The translations under genes were made by a program, and so were the position numbers. This document shows, piece by piece, positions 7,738 to 14,860 of a stretch of 14,869 bases of DNA. This DNA is from Hydrocurvibacter sp036169815 (GTDB taxonomy: Bacteria > Campylobacterota > Campylobacteria > Campylobacterales > Sulfurimonadaceae). The stretch lies in assembly GCA_036169815.1 (NCBI GenBank), contig JAVHOA010000052.1, forward strand, positions 1 through 14,869. Reading direction: 5' to 3'. Position 1 is the stretch's first letter. Each line of letters opens with the position of its first letter. Under the pieces are notes generated by a model. It did no database searches. It was not told where the DNA came from and saw only the letters and a list, made by a program, of their open reading frames with translations.

Positions 7738-7877
7738 TTACATGTAAGCATAAAAAGAGTTACATGTAAGCATAAAAAGCCTTACATGTAAGCACAAAAA
7801 AAATTCAATGAAGAAGGTAAAAGCCTTACATGTAAGCAAAAAAACGCTTACATGTAAACACAAAAACGCTTACAGCG
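7738..7877. repeat. Tandem 22-bp palindrome array, right part
   Basis: Seven in-register units start at 7738, 7760, 7782, 7804, 7826, 7848 and 7870. Five have a perfect TTACATGTAA. The units at 7804 (TTCAATGAAG) and 7870 (TTACAGCGC) are decayed but keep the 22-bp phase. A-tracts of five or more follow each palindrome, except where decay blurs them. The array ends against the stop codon of the convergent helicase gene. There are no unique spacers, so it is not CRISPR. Confidence 0.95.
7862..7877 (-). terminator. Likely intrinsic terminator of the helicase gene
   Basis: On the minus strand, directly at the helicase stop, CGCT-GTA-AGCG forms a short hairpin (7867-7877). It can be extended by a G-U pair and an A-U pair into the stop codon, and is followed by TTTTT (7866-7862). 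A second hairpin from the next repeat unit, followed by seven Ts (7844-7838), lies just downstream. The stem is short, so efficiency is uncertain. Confidence 0.5.
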
Positions 7878-9959
7878 CTATTCTTCCTCTTTAGAATCTT
7901 TTTTAACCAGTTTTTTATAGGTTTCATCTATGGCGATGAGGCCTGCTTCATATAAAAACTGCGAAGCTACAAAATCGATTTTTTTGATTTTGTCATATTT
8001 TGCAAAACTCAAATACAACATATCTTTTGCACGCGTTACTGCCACATAAAAAAGTCGGCGTTCCTCTTCTATATTGCCACCTCTTGCCATCAATTTTCTA
8101 TTTGGAAATCTTCCATCCATAAGATCGATGACATACACCTCTTCATATTCCAAACCCTTAGAAGCGTGGATGCTCAGTAGATGCACACCCTCGCCCTGAG
8201 TGAGATCTTGCGAACCTAAAATCATCGCATTTAAAAAGCGTTCATGCTCTTTGTAGGGTTTTGAGAGTTCTTGAAGTAAAACTGCTTTTCTTGCGATACG
8301 AATTTTGGCTTCATTTTCCTGTTTTTCATCAATAGAGCCATCTTTTTGCTGGGCTCTTTTTTGTGCAAGTTGGAGCGTAATCATCTTGTAAAGCTCGGAT
8401 TCTGCCATCTTTTTTACGATGCTTTGTGGCTGCTTGACACCTTTGAGATCTCGAAACAACTGATAAAAAAGATGCAAAAATGTCGCACCCTCTTTCGTGA
8501 GTTTTGGATGTTTAAGTACAGCATTTTTCAAAAATCGCTCTTCAAACCCAAGCTTTGCAAAACGTCCAATGGCTCCAAGCTCCAAAAAGTCATCAAAAAG
8601 TCCAAGCTGATGGTTGAGTACTCTCTTTTCAAAAGGGTTTGCAATGGCTGTATCTGGCGCATAAAGTCCATAAAACAGTGAGCCATTTCCAAGCGTTTTT
8701 AGAGCCGTATAGATCTCTTTTGCCATAGAAGTACCAACCCCTTTGGCGTATTCAAACAGGTGAATAAAAGCCATCATATCAGATTCATTGATCAAAAGTG
8801 TATAAAGATCAAGCAAAACTTTTATCTCTTTTGAATCAAAAAAACTGGTTCCGCCCTTTCTTCTACAAGCGATACCAAGCTCTTTGAGTGCCACTTCAAT
8901 GCCATCTGCTGAAGAGTTATTTCTAAAGATAACGGCAATCGCATCACGCTGGGTTAAAGAGTTGCCAATAAAAGAAGCAATCCCATGATACTGATCAAAA
9001 AGTTCATCATAGGCTATGAGTTTTGGAGCCGGCGCATTTGGTGCGGTTCTTGTAAATTCCAAGGCCTTTGGATAGATGCGCTCATTATAAGAGATCACTT
9101 TATTTGCAAGAGAAAGGATGGGGATAGTTGAGCGATAATTTTTGTTGAGCGTAAACACTTGTGCATCTTCAAACTTCTTATTGAAATTCCCGATAATAGA
9201 GATATCCGCGCCATTAAAAGCATAAATACTCTGGTCATAATCCCCAACACAAAAAAGAGAATCTGGATTCATTGCATCGATAAGCGTGCCTTGAAGTGCA
9301 TTGGTGTCTTGATACTCATCGATGAGTACTTCTTTATATCCAAGCGTTTTTTGCTTACAAAGCTCGCGCATCTTTAAAAGTAAATCATTAAAATTTAAAA
9401 ATCCATACTGCACTTTTAAAGCCTCAAACTCATCGACTATATCTGCATAAATAAGAGCATAAACTTCATGTTCACTCTGATTTTGTTTAACCCAAGCCTC
9501 AAAATCAAGCGTCATTTCGGTGTTTTGATAAAAGGAATACAAATCATAAAGATAGTTTGCTCCATAAGCGGGAGTTTGTGCATCAATATGCAAAAAACTC
9601 CGCTTGTCGTGTACACTTCTAAAAAGAGTTTTAAGTTCGCGTTGCTGTTTTAAAACAACTCTTCTATCCTCTTTTTTGAGCCATCTGTAACTCACAGCAT
9701 GAAAGGTTCCCGCATCTATTTTTGTAGCAATCTCTGCACCAAAATAGTGTGCCACGCGTTCGACCATCTCTGAAGCAGCTTTATTAGTAAAGGTGAGTAA
9801 AAGAATTTCATGCGGTTTGACGCCGTTTTTTAAAAGATGCGCAATGCGCCCAACGATGGTGGATGTTTTTCCTGTGCCTGCTGAAGCAATAATAAGATTG
9901 TGCCCAAAAGTGGCAGTTGCGGCGGAGAGTTGCTGATCATTGAGACGAGAAAGTGGCAA
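7878..9959 (-). CDS. uvrD: UvrD/PcrA-type superfamily I ATP-dependent DNA helicase
   Basis: This 693-residue 3'-5' SF1A helicase has the full motif set. The Q-motif is LNDQQ (6-10) and Walker A is ASAGTGKT (25-32). Motif Ia is LLLTFTNKAA (53-62), motif II IDEYQDTN (213-220) and motif III GDYDQSIYAFNGA (239-251). Motif IV is NYRST (274-278). Motif V is SIHASKGLEYEEVYV and motif VI is RRLFYVAVTRAKDM near the C-terminus. Its role is expected in nucleotide excision and mismatch-type repair and replication restart. The start is TTG at 9957-9959: an in-frame TGA sits three codons upstream, AAGGA is 9 nt before it, and no Met lies between it and Walker A. The length matches Campylobacter and Helicobacter UvrD. 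It converges on the pilus operon and follows fliW on the same strand. UvrD versus PcrA/Rep cannot be settled by eye. Confidence 0.93.
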   Translation of the reverse strand: MPLSRLNDQQLSAATATFGHNLIIASAGTGKTSTIVGRIAHLLKNGVKPHEILLLTFTNKAASEMVERVAHYFGAEIATKIDAGTFHAVSYRWLKKEDRRVVLKQQRELKTLFRSVHDKRSFLHIDAQTPAYGANYLYDLYSFYQNTEMTLDFEAWVKQNQSEHEVYALIYADIVDEFEALKVQYGFLNFNDLLLKMRELCKQKTLGYKEVLIDEYQDTNALQGTLIDAMNPDSLFCVGDYDQSIYAFNGADISIIGNFNKKFEDAQVFTLNKNYRSTIPILSLANKVISYNERIYPKALEFTRTAPNAPAPKLIAYDELFDQYHGIASFIGNSLTQRDAIAVIFRNNSSADGIEVALKELGIACRRKGGTSFFDSKEIKVLLDLYTLLINESDMMAFIHLFEYAKGVGTSMAKEIYTALKTLGNGSLFYGLYAPDTAIANPFEKRVLNHQLGLFDDFLELGAIGRFAKLGFEERFLKNAVLKHPKLTKEGATFLHLFYQLFRDLKGVKQPQSIVKKMAESELYKMITLQLAQKRAQQKDGSIDEKQENEAKIRIARKAVLLQELSKPYKEHERFLNAMILGSQDLTQGEGVHLLSIHASKGLEYEEVYVIDLMDGRFPNRKLMARGGNIEEERRLFYVAVTRAKDMLYLSFAKYDKIKKIDFVASQFLYEAGLIAIDETYKKLVKKDSKEEE

Positions 9960-9992
9960 GCGGTATCATCCTTTACTCCAAAAACAACCTCA

Positions 9993-10050
9993 TAAAATTA
10001 CACAAAAAATCTTTTTTTGTAATTTTACGAAGCGTATTATGTGTAATTTT
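9993..10050 (-). promoter_or_regulatory. Repeated AAAATTACA motifs and AT-rich hairpin upstream of uvrD
   Basis: Between fliW and uvrD the word TAAAATTACA (9993-10002) faces its inverted copy TGTAATTTTA (10018-10027) across an A-run/T-run. Together they can form an almost continuous hairpin with a 2-nt loop. A further copy, TGTAATTTT, lies at 10042-10050 in direct repeat with the second. It may be an operator, a 5' leader structure or a weak bidirectional terminator. No regulator is identified. Confidence 0.45.
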
Positions 10051-10065
10051 CTATTTGAGAATCGG

Positions 10066-10071
10066 ATTATA
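10066..10071 (-). promoter_or_regulatory. Possible -10 element for uvrD (TATAAT)
   Basis: On the minus strand a perfect TATAAT preceded by GG stands about 110 nt before the uvrD start, placing the AAAATTACA motifs in the 5' leader. A second, weaker candidate is CATAAT near 10035-10040. Campylobacterota sigma-70 promoters lack a strong -35, so none is demanded here. In an AT-rich spacer a single hexamer is weak evidence. Confidence 0.35.
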
Positions 10072-10095
10072 CCTAAAGGGCACCTCTAAACTAAA

Positions 10096-10485
10096 CTATT
10101 GAGCTTTTTTAAAACTGCTAATCGCCTCAGCGAGTCCAAAATCTGGATATTCCAAAGCACGAAGGACAATTTGGCCCATAATTGCTTTATCTTTATTAAA
10201 AATAATAGGCGCTAAAAAGTTCACTTTTGATTCATCTAAAGGGTTTTGAACAACCATAATATTGTAAACAAGCACATGCGAGTTTTCATCAATCTCCAAC
10301 ATCACTTTTGCAGCATTTGGAACATCAAATGAATACTCTCTTAAAAGGTATGGATTCACAAGAGAAAATGAGATATCACGTTCATCACTACTTTTAATCG
10401 TAGCAAAGAGCTCATCAATTTCGTTAAACTCGACACTTTTAATATTCTCAAATCCTAGTATTTCAGTTTTTACTTCATATCTCAT
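10096..10485 (-). CDS. fliW: Flagellar assembly factor FliW
   Basis: This 129-residue cytoplasmic protein has the FliW pattern: a beta-rich N-terminal half, FSLVNPYLLREYSF at about 40-53, DENSHVLVYNIMVV at 66-79, and NFLAPIIFNKDKAIMGQIVL at 89-108. FliW binds flagellin and, when free, binds and inhibits the translational repressor CsrA, coupling flagellin synthesis to secretion. The length equals that of C. jejuni FliW. ATG at 10485 follows GAAGGA by 6 nt. A sigma-54-type promoter (10518-10534) lies about 35 nt upstream, which would make fliW a middle-class flagellar gene. It is divergent from valS and runs toward uvrD with a 136-bp gap. No clear terminator is seen after it, so some read-through into uvrD is possible. 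Confidence 0.93.
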   Translation of the reverse strand: MRYEVKTEILGFENIKSVEFNEIDELFATIKSSDERDISFSLVNPYLLREYSFDVPNAAKVMLEIDENSHVLVYNIMVVQNPLDESKVNFLAPIIFNKDKAIMGQIVLRALEYPDFGLAEAISSFKKAQ

Positions 10486-10517
10486 GTTTTATCCTTCAGA
10501 GTGTTAATAAACATGCA

Positions 10518-10534
10518 AAGCAAAAGCTATTCCA
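10518..10534 (-). promoter_or_regulatory. Sigma-54-like promoter of fliW
   Basis: The minus strand reads TGGAATAGCTTTTGCTT: GGAA at -24 and TTGCTT at -12, with ten bases between the invariant GG and GC. This matches the Campylobacter-type RpoN pattern (GGAA...TTGCTT). The predicted start near 10509 leaves a leader of about 24 nt containing the ribosome site. Confidence 0.65.
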
Positions 10535-10545
10535 TCCTTTCACCC

Positions 10546-10562
10546 ATGCTACATGTAAGCAT
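10546..10562. repeat. Palindrome family copy between fliW and valS
   Basis: ATGC-TACATGTA-AGCAT is the array unit GCTTACATGTAAGCAT with one T missing on the left arm. It still forms an inverted repeat. The copy lies between the fliW sigma-54 site and the valS -10 box, in the shared 136-bp divergent region. Confidence 0.6.
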
Positions 10563-10581
10563 AGTTTCACATCACTTTGGC

Positions 10582-10587
10582 TATAAT
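10582..10587 (+). promoter_or_regulatory. valS promoter -10 (TATAAT)
   Basis: TATAAT, preceded by CTTTGGC, stands 34 nt before the valS ATG. The leader carries AAGG at 10611-10614, 7 nt before the start. There is no convincing -35 hexamer, as is usual for sigma-70 promoters of this phylum. Confidence 0.6.
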
Positions 10588-10621
10588 CGCGCAATTTTAA
10601 TCCCCATTTTAAGGTGTTTTT

Positions 10622-13270
10622 ATGTCAGAAAACAAGAGTGAAACAAGCAAATATGAACCAAGCAAAATAGAAGATAAATTTTATAAGATTTGGGAAGAGA
10701 GAAAATATTTCGAGATTGATGGAAATAAGGCGATCCAACAAGAGGGCAAAAACTTTGCCATTATGATGCCACCACCAAACGTCACAGGGCGTTTGCACAT
10801 CGGGCACGCACTTACGTTTACACTCCAAGATATTATCACACGTTACAAACGAATGGATGGCTATAAAACATTGTGGCAACCAGGAACAGACCACGCAGGC
10901 ATCGCAACGCAAAACGTCGTTGAAAAACAACTTTTAGCAGAGGGCATCACAAAAGAGGAGCTTGGACGCGAGAAATTTTTAGAACGTGTTTGGGCATGGA
11001 AAGCAGAATCTGCTGGTATTATGACAAGCCAACTGCGCAAAATGGGTGTGAGTCCCGCTTGGGAGCGAGAGCGTTTTACAATGGATGCAGGCCTTCAAAA
11101 ATCTGTCAAAGAGGCATTTGTCCATCTTTACAATCAAGGGTTTATCGTTCGTGGAAACTATATGGTCAATTGGTGTACCCATGATGGCGCACTTTCAGAC
11201 ATTGAGGTAGAACACGAGGATCACGATGGCAAGTTTTACCATATTAAATACCCATTTGCCGATGGCAGCGGCTTTGTCGAGGTTGCAACGACACGACCTG
11301 AAACCTATTTTGGTGATACCGCGGTTATGGTGCATCCAGACGATGCACGTTACAAAGCGCTTGTTGGCAAAAAGATAAAACTGCCTCTTTTAAATCGTGA
11401 AGTGGCCATTATTGCCGATGAGTACGTCGATATGGAGTTTGGAACAGGCGTGGTTAAAGTCACTCCCGCACACGATCAAAACGACTACGAAGTTGGAAAA
11501 CGCCATGATTTAGAGTTTATCACTGTCTTTGATGAGAAAGGGATTTTAAACCATTACGCAGGAGAGTTTGAGGGCTTAGAGCGCCTTGAAGCGCGTGATA
11601 TTATCGTCAAACGTCTTGATGAAGAGGGTTTTATCGTAAAAATCGAAGAGCATAAACATCAAGTTGGGCACTGTTACCGATGTAAAAATATCGTAGAACC
11701 CTACATTTCAAAACAGTGGTTTGTACGTAGTGAAGTCGCTCGCAAATCGATCGAAAAAACGAACGCAGGAGAAGTAAAATTTTTCCCATCAAATTGGATC
11801 AACTCTTACAACGCTTGGATGGGTGATTTGCGTGATTGGTGCATCTCTCGCCAACTTTGGTGGGGACATCAGATTCCTGTATTTTACTGCGGTGAATGCG
11901 AGCATGAATGGGCAAGTCTTAAAAATGAGGAGCACGAATGTCCAAAATGTGCCTCGACAAATATCACGCAAGATCCCGATGTTCTCGACACCTGGTTTAG
12001 TTCTGCACTTTGGCCATTTTCCACACTTGGCTGGGGCAATGGCGACACAGAGATGGACAAACTTTTTGAGTCCAATGACTTAAAAGATTTCTATCCAAAC
12101 GCCCTACTCATCACTGGCTTTGATATCCTCTTTTTCTGGGTTGCTCGTATGATGATGATGGGTGAAACTTTTGTAGGCAAACTTCCTTTTGAACATATCT
12201 ACTTGCATGCGCTTGTACGTGATGAAAATGGACAAAAGATGAGTAAATCAAAAGGCAATGTCATCGATCCACTCGATATGGTCAATGAATTTAGTGCCGA
12301 TATTTTACGCTTTACTTTGGCAATCTCTGCGGCGCAAGGGCGCGACATAAGAATGAGTGCAAAAAAACTTGAACTCAACCGCAACTTTACAAACAAACTC
12401 TACAATGCGGCAAAATTTTTACAGATGAATGTTGCAACTTTCCCTGATCTTGGCGGTTTTTGCCTTGAAACTGAGCTTGGAAAATATATGGTTTCTCGCC
12501 TCAACCAAGCCACAAAAGAGGTGCGTGCAGCGCTTGATGAGTACAAATTTAACGACGCAGCCACTGCAATTTATAGATTTTTATGGAATGAATTTTGTGA
12601 TTGGGGCATTGAACTGAGTAAAGCGGACAAATCTGCAATCGTTGAGCTTGGAGCAATCTTCAAAGAAGCCCTCAAACTACTCCATCCATTTATGCCATTT
12701 GTCACAGAGTACCTCTACCACGAGCTTTCAGGTACATCACTTGAAACAAGTGACTCGATTATGATTATGCCATATCCGACAAAAACACGTAAACGTGAAG
12801 ACGCAGAAGCCAAATTTGAGATTATTATGGATGCCATCGTTTCTATTAGACGTGCAAAAGTTTTAGTGGACTTAGCAAATCAAAAAATAGAAAAAGCCTA
12901 TGTCAAAATAGACAATCTTGATGATGCGACAAAAGCGATGATGGAGCCATTTATCACAAGACTTGCAAAAGTTGAAACGCTCATTTTTACAGAGTGCAAA
13001 ATAGAAAACTCTGTGAGTGATATTGCCAATTGTTGTGAAACTTTTATCCCAACAGATAGTATCGATTTGAGCTCCATCATCTCAAAACTGACAAAACAGG
13101 ATGAAAAACTTCAAAAAGAGATTGATAAACTCTCGGGAATGCTCGGCAATGAGCGTTTTTGCGCCAATGCACCTGAAGATGTTTTAGCAAAAAATCGTGA
13201 AGCACTTGAAGATGCACAAAGCAAGCAGATAAAAGTCAAAGAACAACTTGACTCTTTGCAGGGAAAATAG
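10622..13270 (+). CDS. valS: Valyl-tRNA synthetase
   Basis: This 882-residue class Ia aminoacyl-tRNA synthetase charges tRNA-Val in the cytoplasm. The HIGH signature is in NVTGRLHIGHAL (HIGH at 59-62) and KMSKS is at 539-543. Between them lies the CP1 editing domain with the TTRPET and GTGVVKVTPAHD segments. Cys pairs (CYRC near 350; CGEC and CPKC near 423-445) suggest a zinc knuckle. The WWGHQIPVFYC and DVLDTWFSSALWP stretches are typical of ValRS. The anticodon-binding domain follows, and the last about 60 residues form the tRNA-binding coiled coil characteristic of ValRS. Length and domain order are normal. It is probably co-transcribed with the SulP gene 3 nt downstream. Confidence 0.98.
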   Translation: MSENKSETSKYEPSKIEDKFYKIWEERKYFEIDGNKAIQQEGKNFAIMMPPPNVTGRLHIGHALTFTLQDIITRYKRMDGYKTLWQPGTDHAGIATQNVVEKQLLAEGITKEELGREKFLERVWAWKAESAGIMTSQLRKMGVSPAWERERFTMDAGLQKSVKEAFVHLYNQGFIVRGNYMVNWCTHDGALSDIEVEHEDHDGKFYHIKYPFADGSGFVEVATTRPETYFGDTAVMVHPDDARYKALVGKKIKLPLLNREVAIIADEYVDMEFGTGVVKVTPAHDQNDYEVGKRHDLEFITVFDEKGILNHYAGEFEGLERLEARDIIVKRLDEEGFIVKIEEHKHQVGHCYRCKNIVEPYISKQWFVRSEVARKSIEKTNAGEVKFFPSNWINSYNAWMGDLRDWCISRQLWWGHQIPVFYCGECEHEWASLKNEEHECPKCASTNITQDPDVLDTWFSSALWPFSTLGWGNGDTEMDKLFESNDLKDFYPNALLITGFDILFFWVARMMMMGETFVGKLPFEHIYLHALVRDENGQKMSKSKGNVIDPLDMVNEFSADILRFTLAISAAQGRDIRMSAKKLELNRNFTNKLYNAAKFLQMNVATFPDLGGFCLETELGKYMVSRLNQATKEVRAALDEYKFNDAATAIYRFLWNEFCDWGIELSKADKSAIVELGAIFKEALKLLHPFMPFVTEYLYHELSGTSLETSDSIMIMPYPTKTRKREDAEAKFEIIMDAIVSIRRAKVLVDLANQKIEKAYVKIDNLDDATKAMMEPFITRLAKVETLIFTECKIENSVSDIANCCETFIPTDSIDLSSIISKLTKQDEKLQKEIDKLSGMLGNERFCANAPEDVLAKNREALEDAQSKQIKVKEQLDSLQGK

Positions 13271-13273
13271 ATT

Positions 13274-14818
13274 TTGTTTGACATCAAAAAATACAACACA
13301 TCCAATATCAAAAATGACATCCTCTCGGGACTTGTCGTTGCTGTCGCTTTAGTTCCTGAAGCCATCGCTTTTTCATTTATCGTCGATGTTAGCCCTATTG
13401 TAGGACTTTATACCGCTTTTATCTTAGGTCTTATCACTGCGCTATTTGGCGGTAAACCGGGGATGATCAGTGGTGCTACTGGTTCAGTGGCTGTGGTTTT
13501 AGTCGGACTTGCCCTAGAGGCTAAAGCACATTTAATCGCTCAAGGAGTGAGCGGCGATGCACTTGCCTTTGGGATTGTGCAGCATATCTCTCTTGCGGCC
13601 TTAGTGGCGGGAGCTTTTCAAGTTTTAGCGGGTGTTTTCAAGCTTGGAAAGTTTATCCGTCTTGTGCCACTTCCTGCTATTTATGGTTTTGTAAACGGAC
13701 TTGCTATTGTCATCGCTCTTGCGCAACTGAAATTTTTTCATGCTGGCGATAATGCCATGTTCGCACTTGTTGCCATCACTATGGCGATTATGTTTTTTCT
13801 TCCAAAACTCACAAAAGCTATTCCCTCTGGATTAGTAGCCATTATTGCGCTGACATTGGGAGTTTATCTTTTACATGTAAGCACTTCACTTGTGGGTGAT
13901 TTGGCAAATTTAAGTGCATTTAAAGGCGTGCTTCCAAGTTTCCATCTTCCAGACACCCTACTGAGTTTTGATGCACTCATTATGGTTTTACCCTATGCTT
14001 TTATAGCTGCAATGGTTGGGCTTATAGAGTCCCTTCTTACCTTGTCGGTGCTTGATGAGATGAGCGAAACTCGAGGCAGTGCAAACAAAGAGTGCATCGC
14101 CTTGGGCGCTGGAAATATGAGTTGTGGAGTTTTTGGCGGTATGCCAGGATGTGCGATGATTGGGCAATCTATCATCAACTTTACTTCAGGCGGTTTGGGA
14201 CGGCTTTCAGGTGTTAGCGCTGCTGTTGGACTTATGATTCTTGTCGCATCTCTCACTGATTTGCTCAACATTATCCCTATTGCTGTTTTAGTCGGGATTA
14301 TGTTTATGGTGAGCATTGGGACTTTTGAGTGGAGCAGTTTTTCTCGCCTCAAAAGTATGCCACGAGAAGATGCTTTTGTTGTGGTGTCTGTCACGCTTAT
14401 CACTGTTTTTGCAGATCTTGCCATTGCTGTGATTGCTGGTGTGATTATCTCTGCGCTCGTCTTTGCTTACAAACATGCGCGCATCCAAGCACGGGTCACT
14501 TTTACTGATGATGGCACAAAAATCTATGAACTCGAGGGGCCGCTTTTCTTTGCTTCCACGGCTTATTTTATGGAGATTTTTGACGTAGAACATGATAGCG
14601 AACGCGTTATCTTAGAGTTTAAAAACGCGCGTGTAATGGATGCTTCAGGCGTTGAAGCACTCAATATCCTCACTAAAAAATATGAAGATGCAGAAAAAAT
14701 TCTCCAGCTCCGCCACTTAAGCCGTGACTGCAAAGAGCTCCTTATCAAAGCAGGCAGGCACTGTACTTTTGTCGAGGCAAAAGATGATCCAACCTATAAA
14801 GTAGCTTATAATTATTAA
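13274..14818 (+). CDS. SulP-family anion transporter with C-terminal STAS domain
   Basis: This 514-residue inner-membrane permease starts NDILSGLVVAVALVPEAIAFSF, the SulP signature of the first helix. About a dozen hydrophobic helices run to residue 400, including GGKPGMISGATGSVAVVL (59-76) and GGMPGCAMIGQSIINFTSGGLGRLSG (288-313). A STAS domain follows at about 405-505 with DASG at 456-459. The likely substrate is sulfate, bicarbonate or another inorganic anion; the sequence alone does not decide. The start is TTG at 13274, 3 nt after the valS stop, with AGGGA at 13259-13263 inside valS as ribosome site. No Met occurs before the first helix. LHVS at 200-203 is encoded by a copy of the palindrome. 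A strong terminator follows. Confidence 0.93.
   Translation: MFDIKKYNTSNIKNDILSGLVVAVALVPEAIAFSFIVDVSPIVGLYTAFILGLITALFGGKPGMISGATGSVAVVLVGLALEAKAHLIAQGVSGDALAFGIVQHISLAALVAGAFQVLAGVFKLGKFIRLVPLPAIYGFVNGLAIVIALAQLKFFHAGDNAMFALVAITMAIMFFLPKLTKAIPSGLVAIIALTLGVYLLHVSTSLVGDLANLSAFKGVLPSFHLPDTLLSFDALIMVLPYAFIAAMVGLIESLLTLSVLDEMSETRGSANKECIALGAGNMSCGVFGGMPGCAMIGQSIINFTSGGLGRLSGVSAAVGLMILVASLTDLLNIIPIAVLVGIMFMVSIGTFEWSSFSRLKSMPREDAFVVVSVTLITVFADLAIAVIAGVIISALVFAYKHARIQARVTFTDDGTKIYELEGPLFFASTAYFMEIFDVEHDSERVILEFKNARVMDASGVEALNILTKKYEDAEKILQLRHLSRDCKELLIKAGRHCTFVEAKDDPTYKVAYNY
13871..13882. repeat. Exact palindrome copy inside the SulP gene
   Basis: TTACATGTAA at 13871-13880 is followed by GC and encodes LHVS in a loop or helix end of the transporter. 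It is the third in-gene copy and uses the same codon frame as the other two. The A-tract flanks of the array are absent, so the match is to the core only. Confidence 0.7.
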
Positions 14819-14832
14819 CAAAAATTTATGCC

Positions 14833-14860
14833 AAAAGTGCTTACATGTAAGCACTTTTTT
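14833..14860 (+). terminator. Strong intrinsic terminator built on the palindrome, after sulP
   Basis: Arms AAAAGTGCTTA and TAAGCACTTTT pair over 11 bp with loop CATG, followed by a run of six Ts (14855-14860). The TTACATGTAA palindrome (14841-14850) is the heart of the stem. The symmetrical A-run on the left lets it act on both strands. It closes the valS-sulP unit, 14 nt after the stop codon. Confidence 0.9.

Noticed and set aside
7594..7877. CRISPR array
   Set aside because: The units repeat every 22 bp with no unique spacers between them, and there are no cas genes nearby.
9993..10027. Classical rho-independent terminator for fliW
   Set aside because: The hairpin is almost all A-T pairs, lies about 70 nt past the stop and has no T-run after its outer arm on the minus strand.
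3901..13882. LHVS as a conserved protein motif
   Set aside because: It occurs in three unrelated proteins at non-equivalent places and only where the DNA palindrome lies, so the DNA word is the better explanation.
13993..14424. Minus-strand reading frame of 143 codons inside the SulP gene
   Set aside because: It lies wholly inside a clear SulP coding region, shows no recognisable domain and is explained by codon bias of the real gene.
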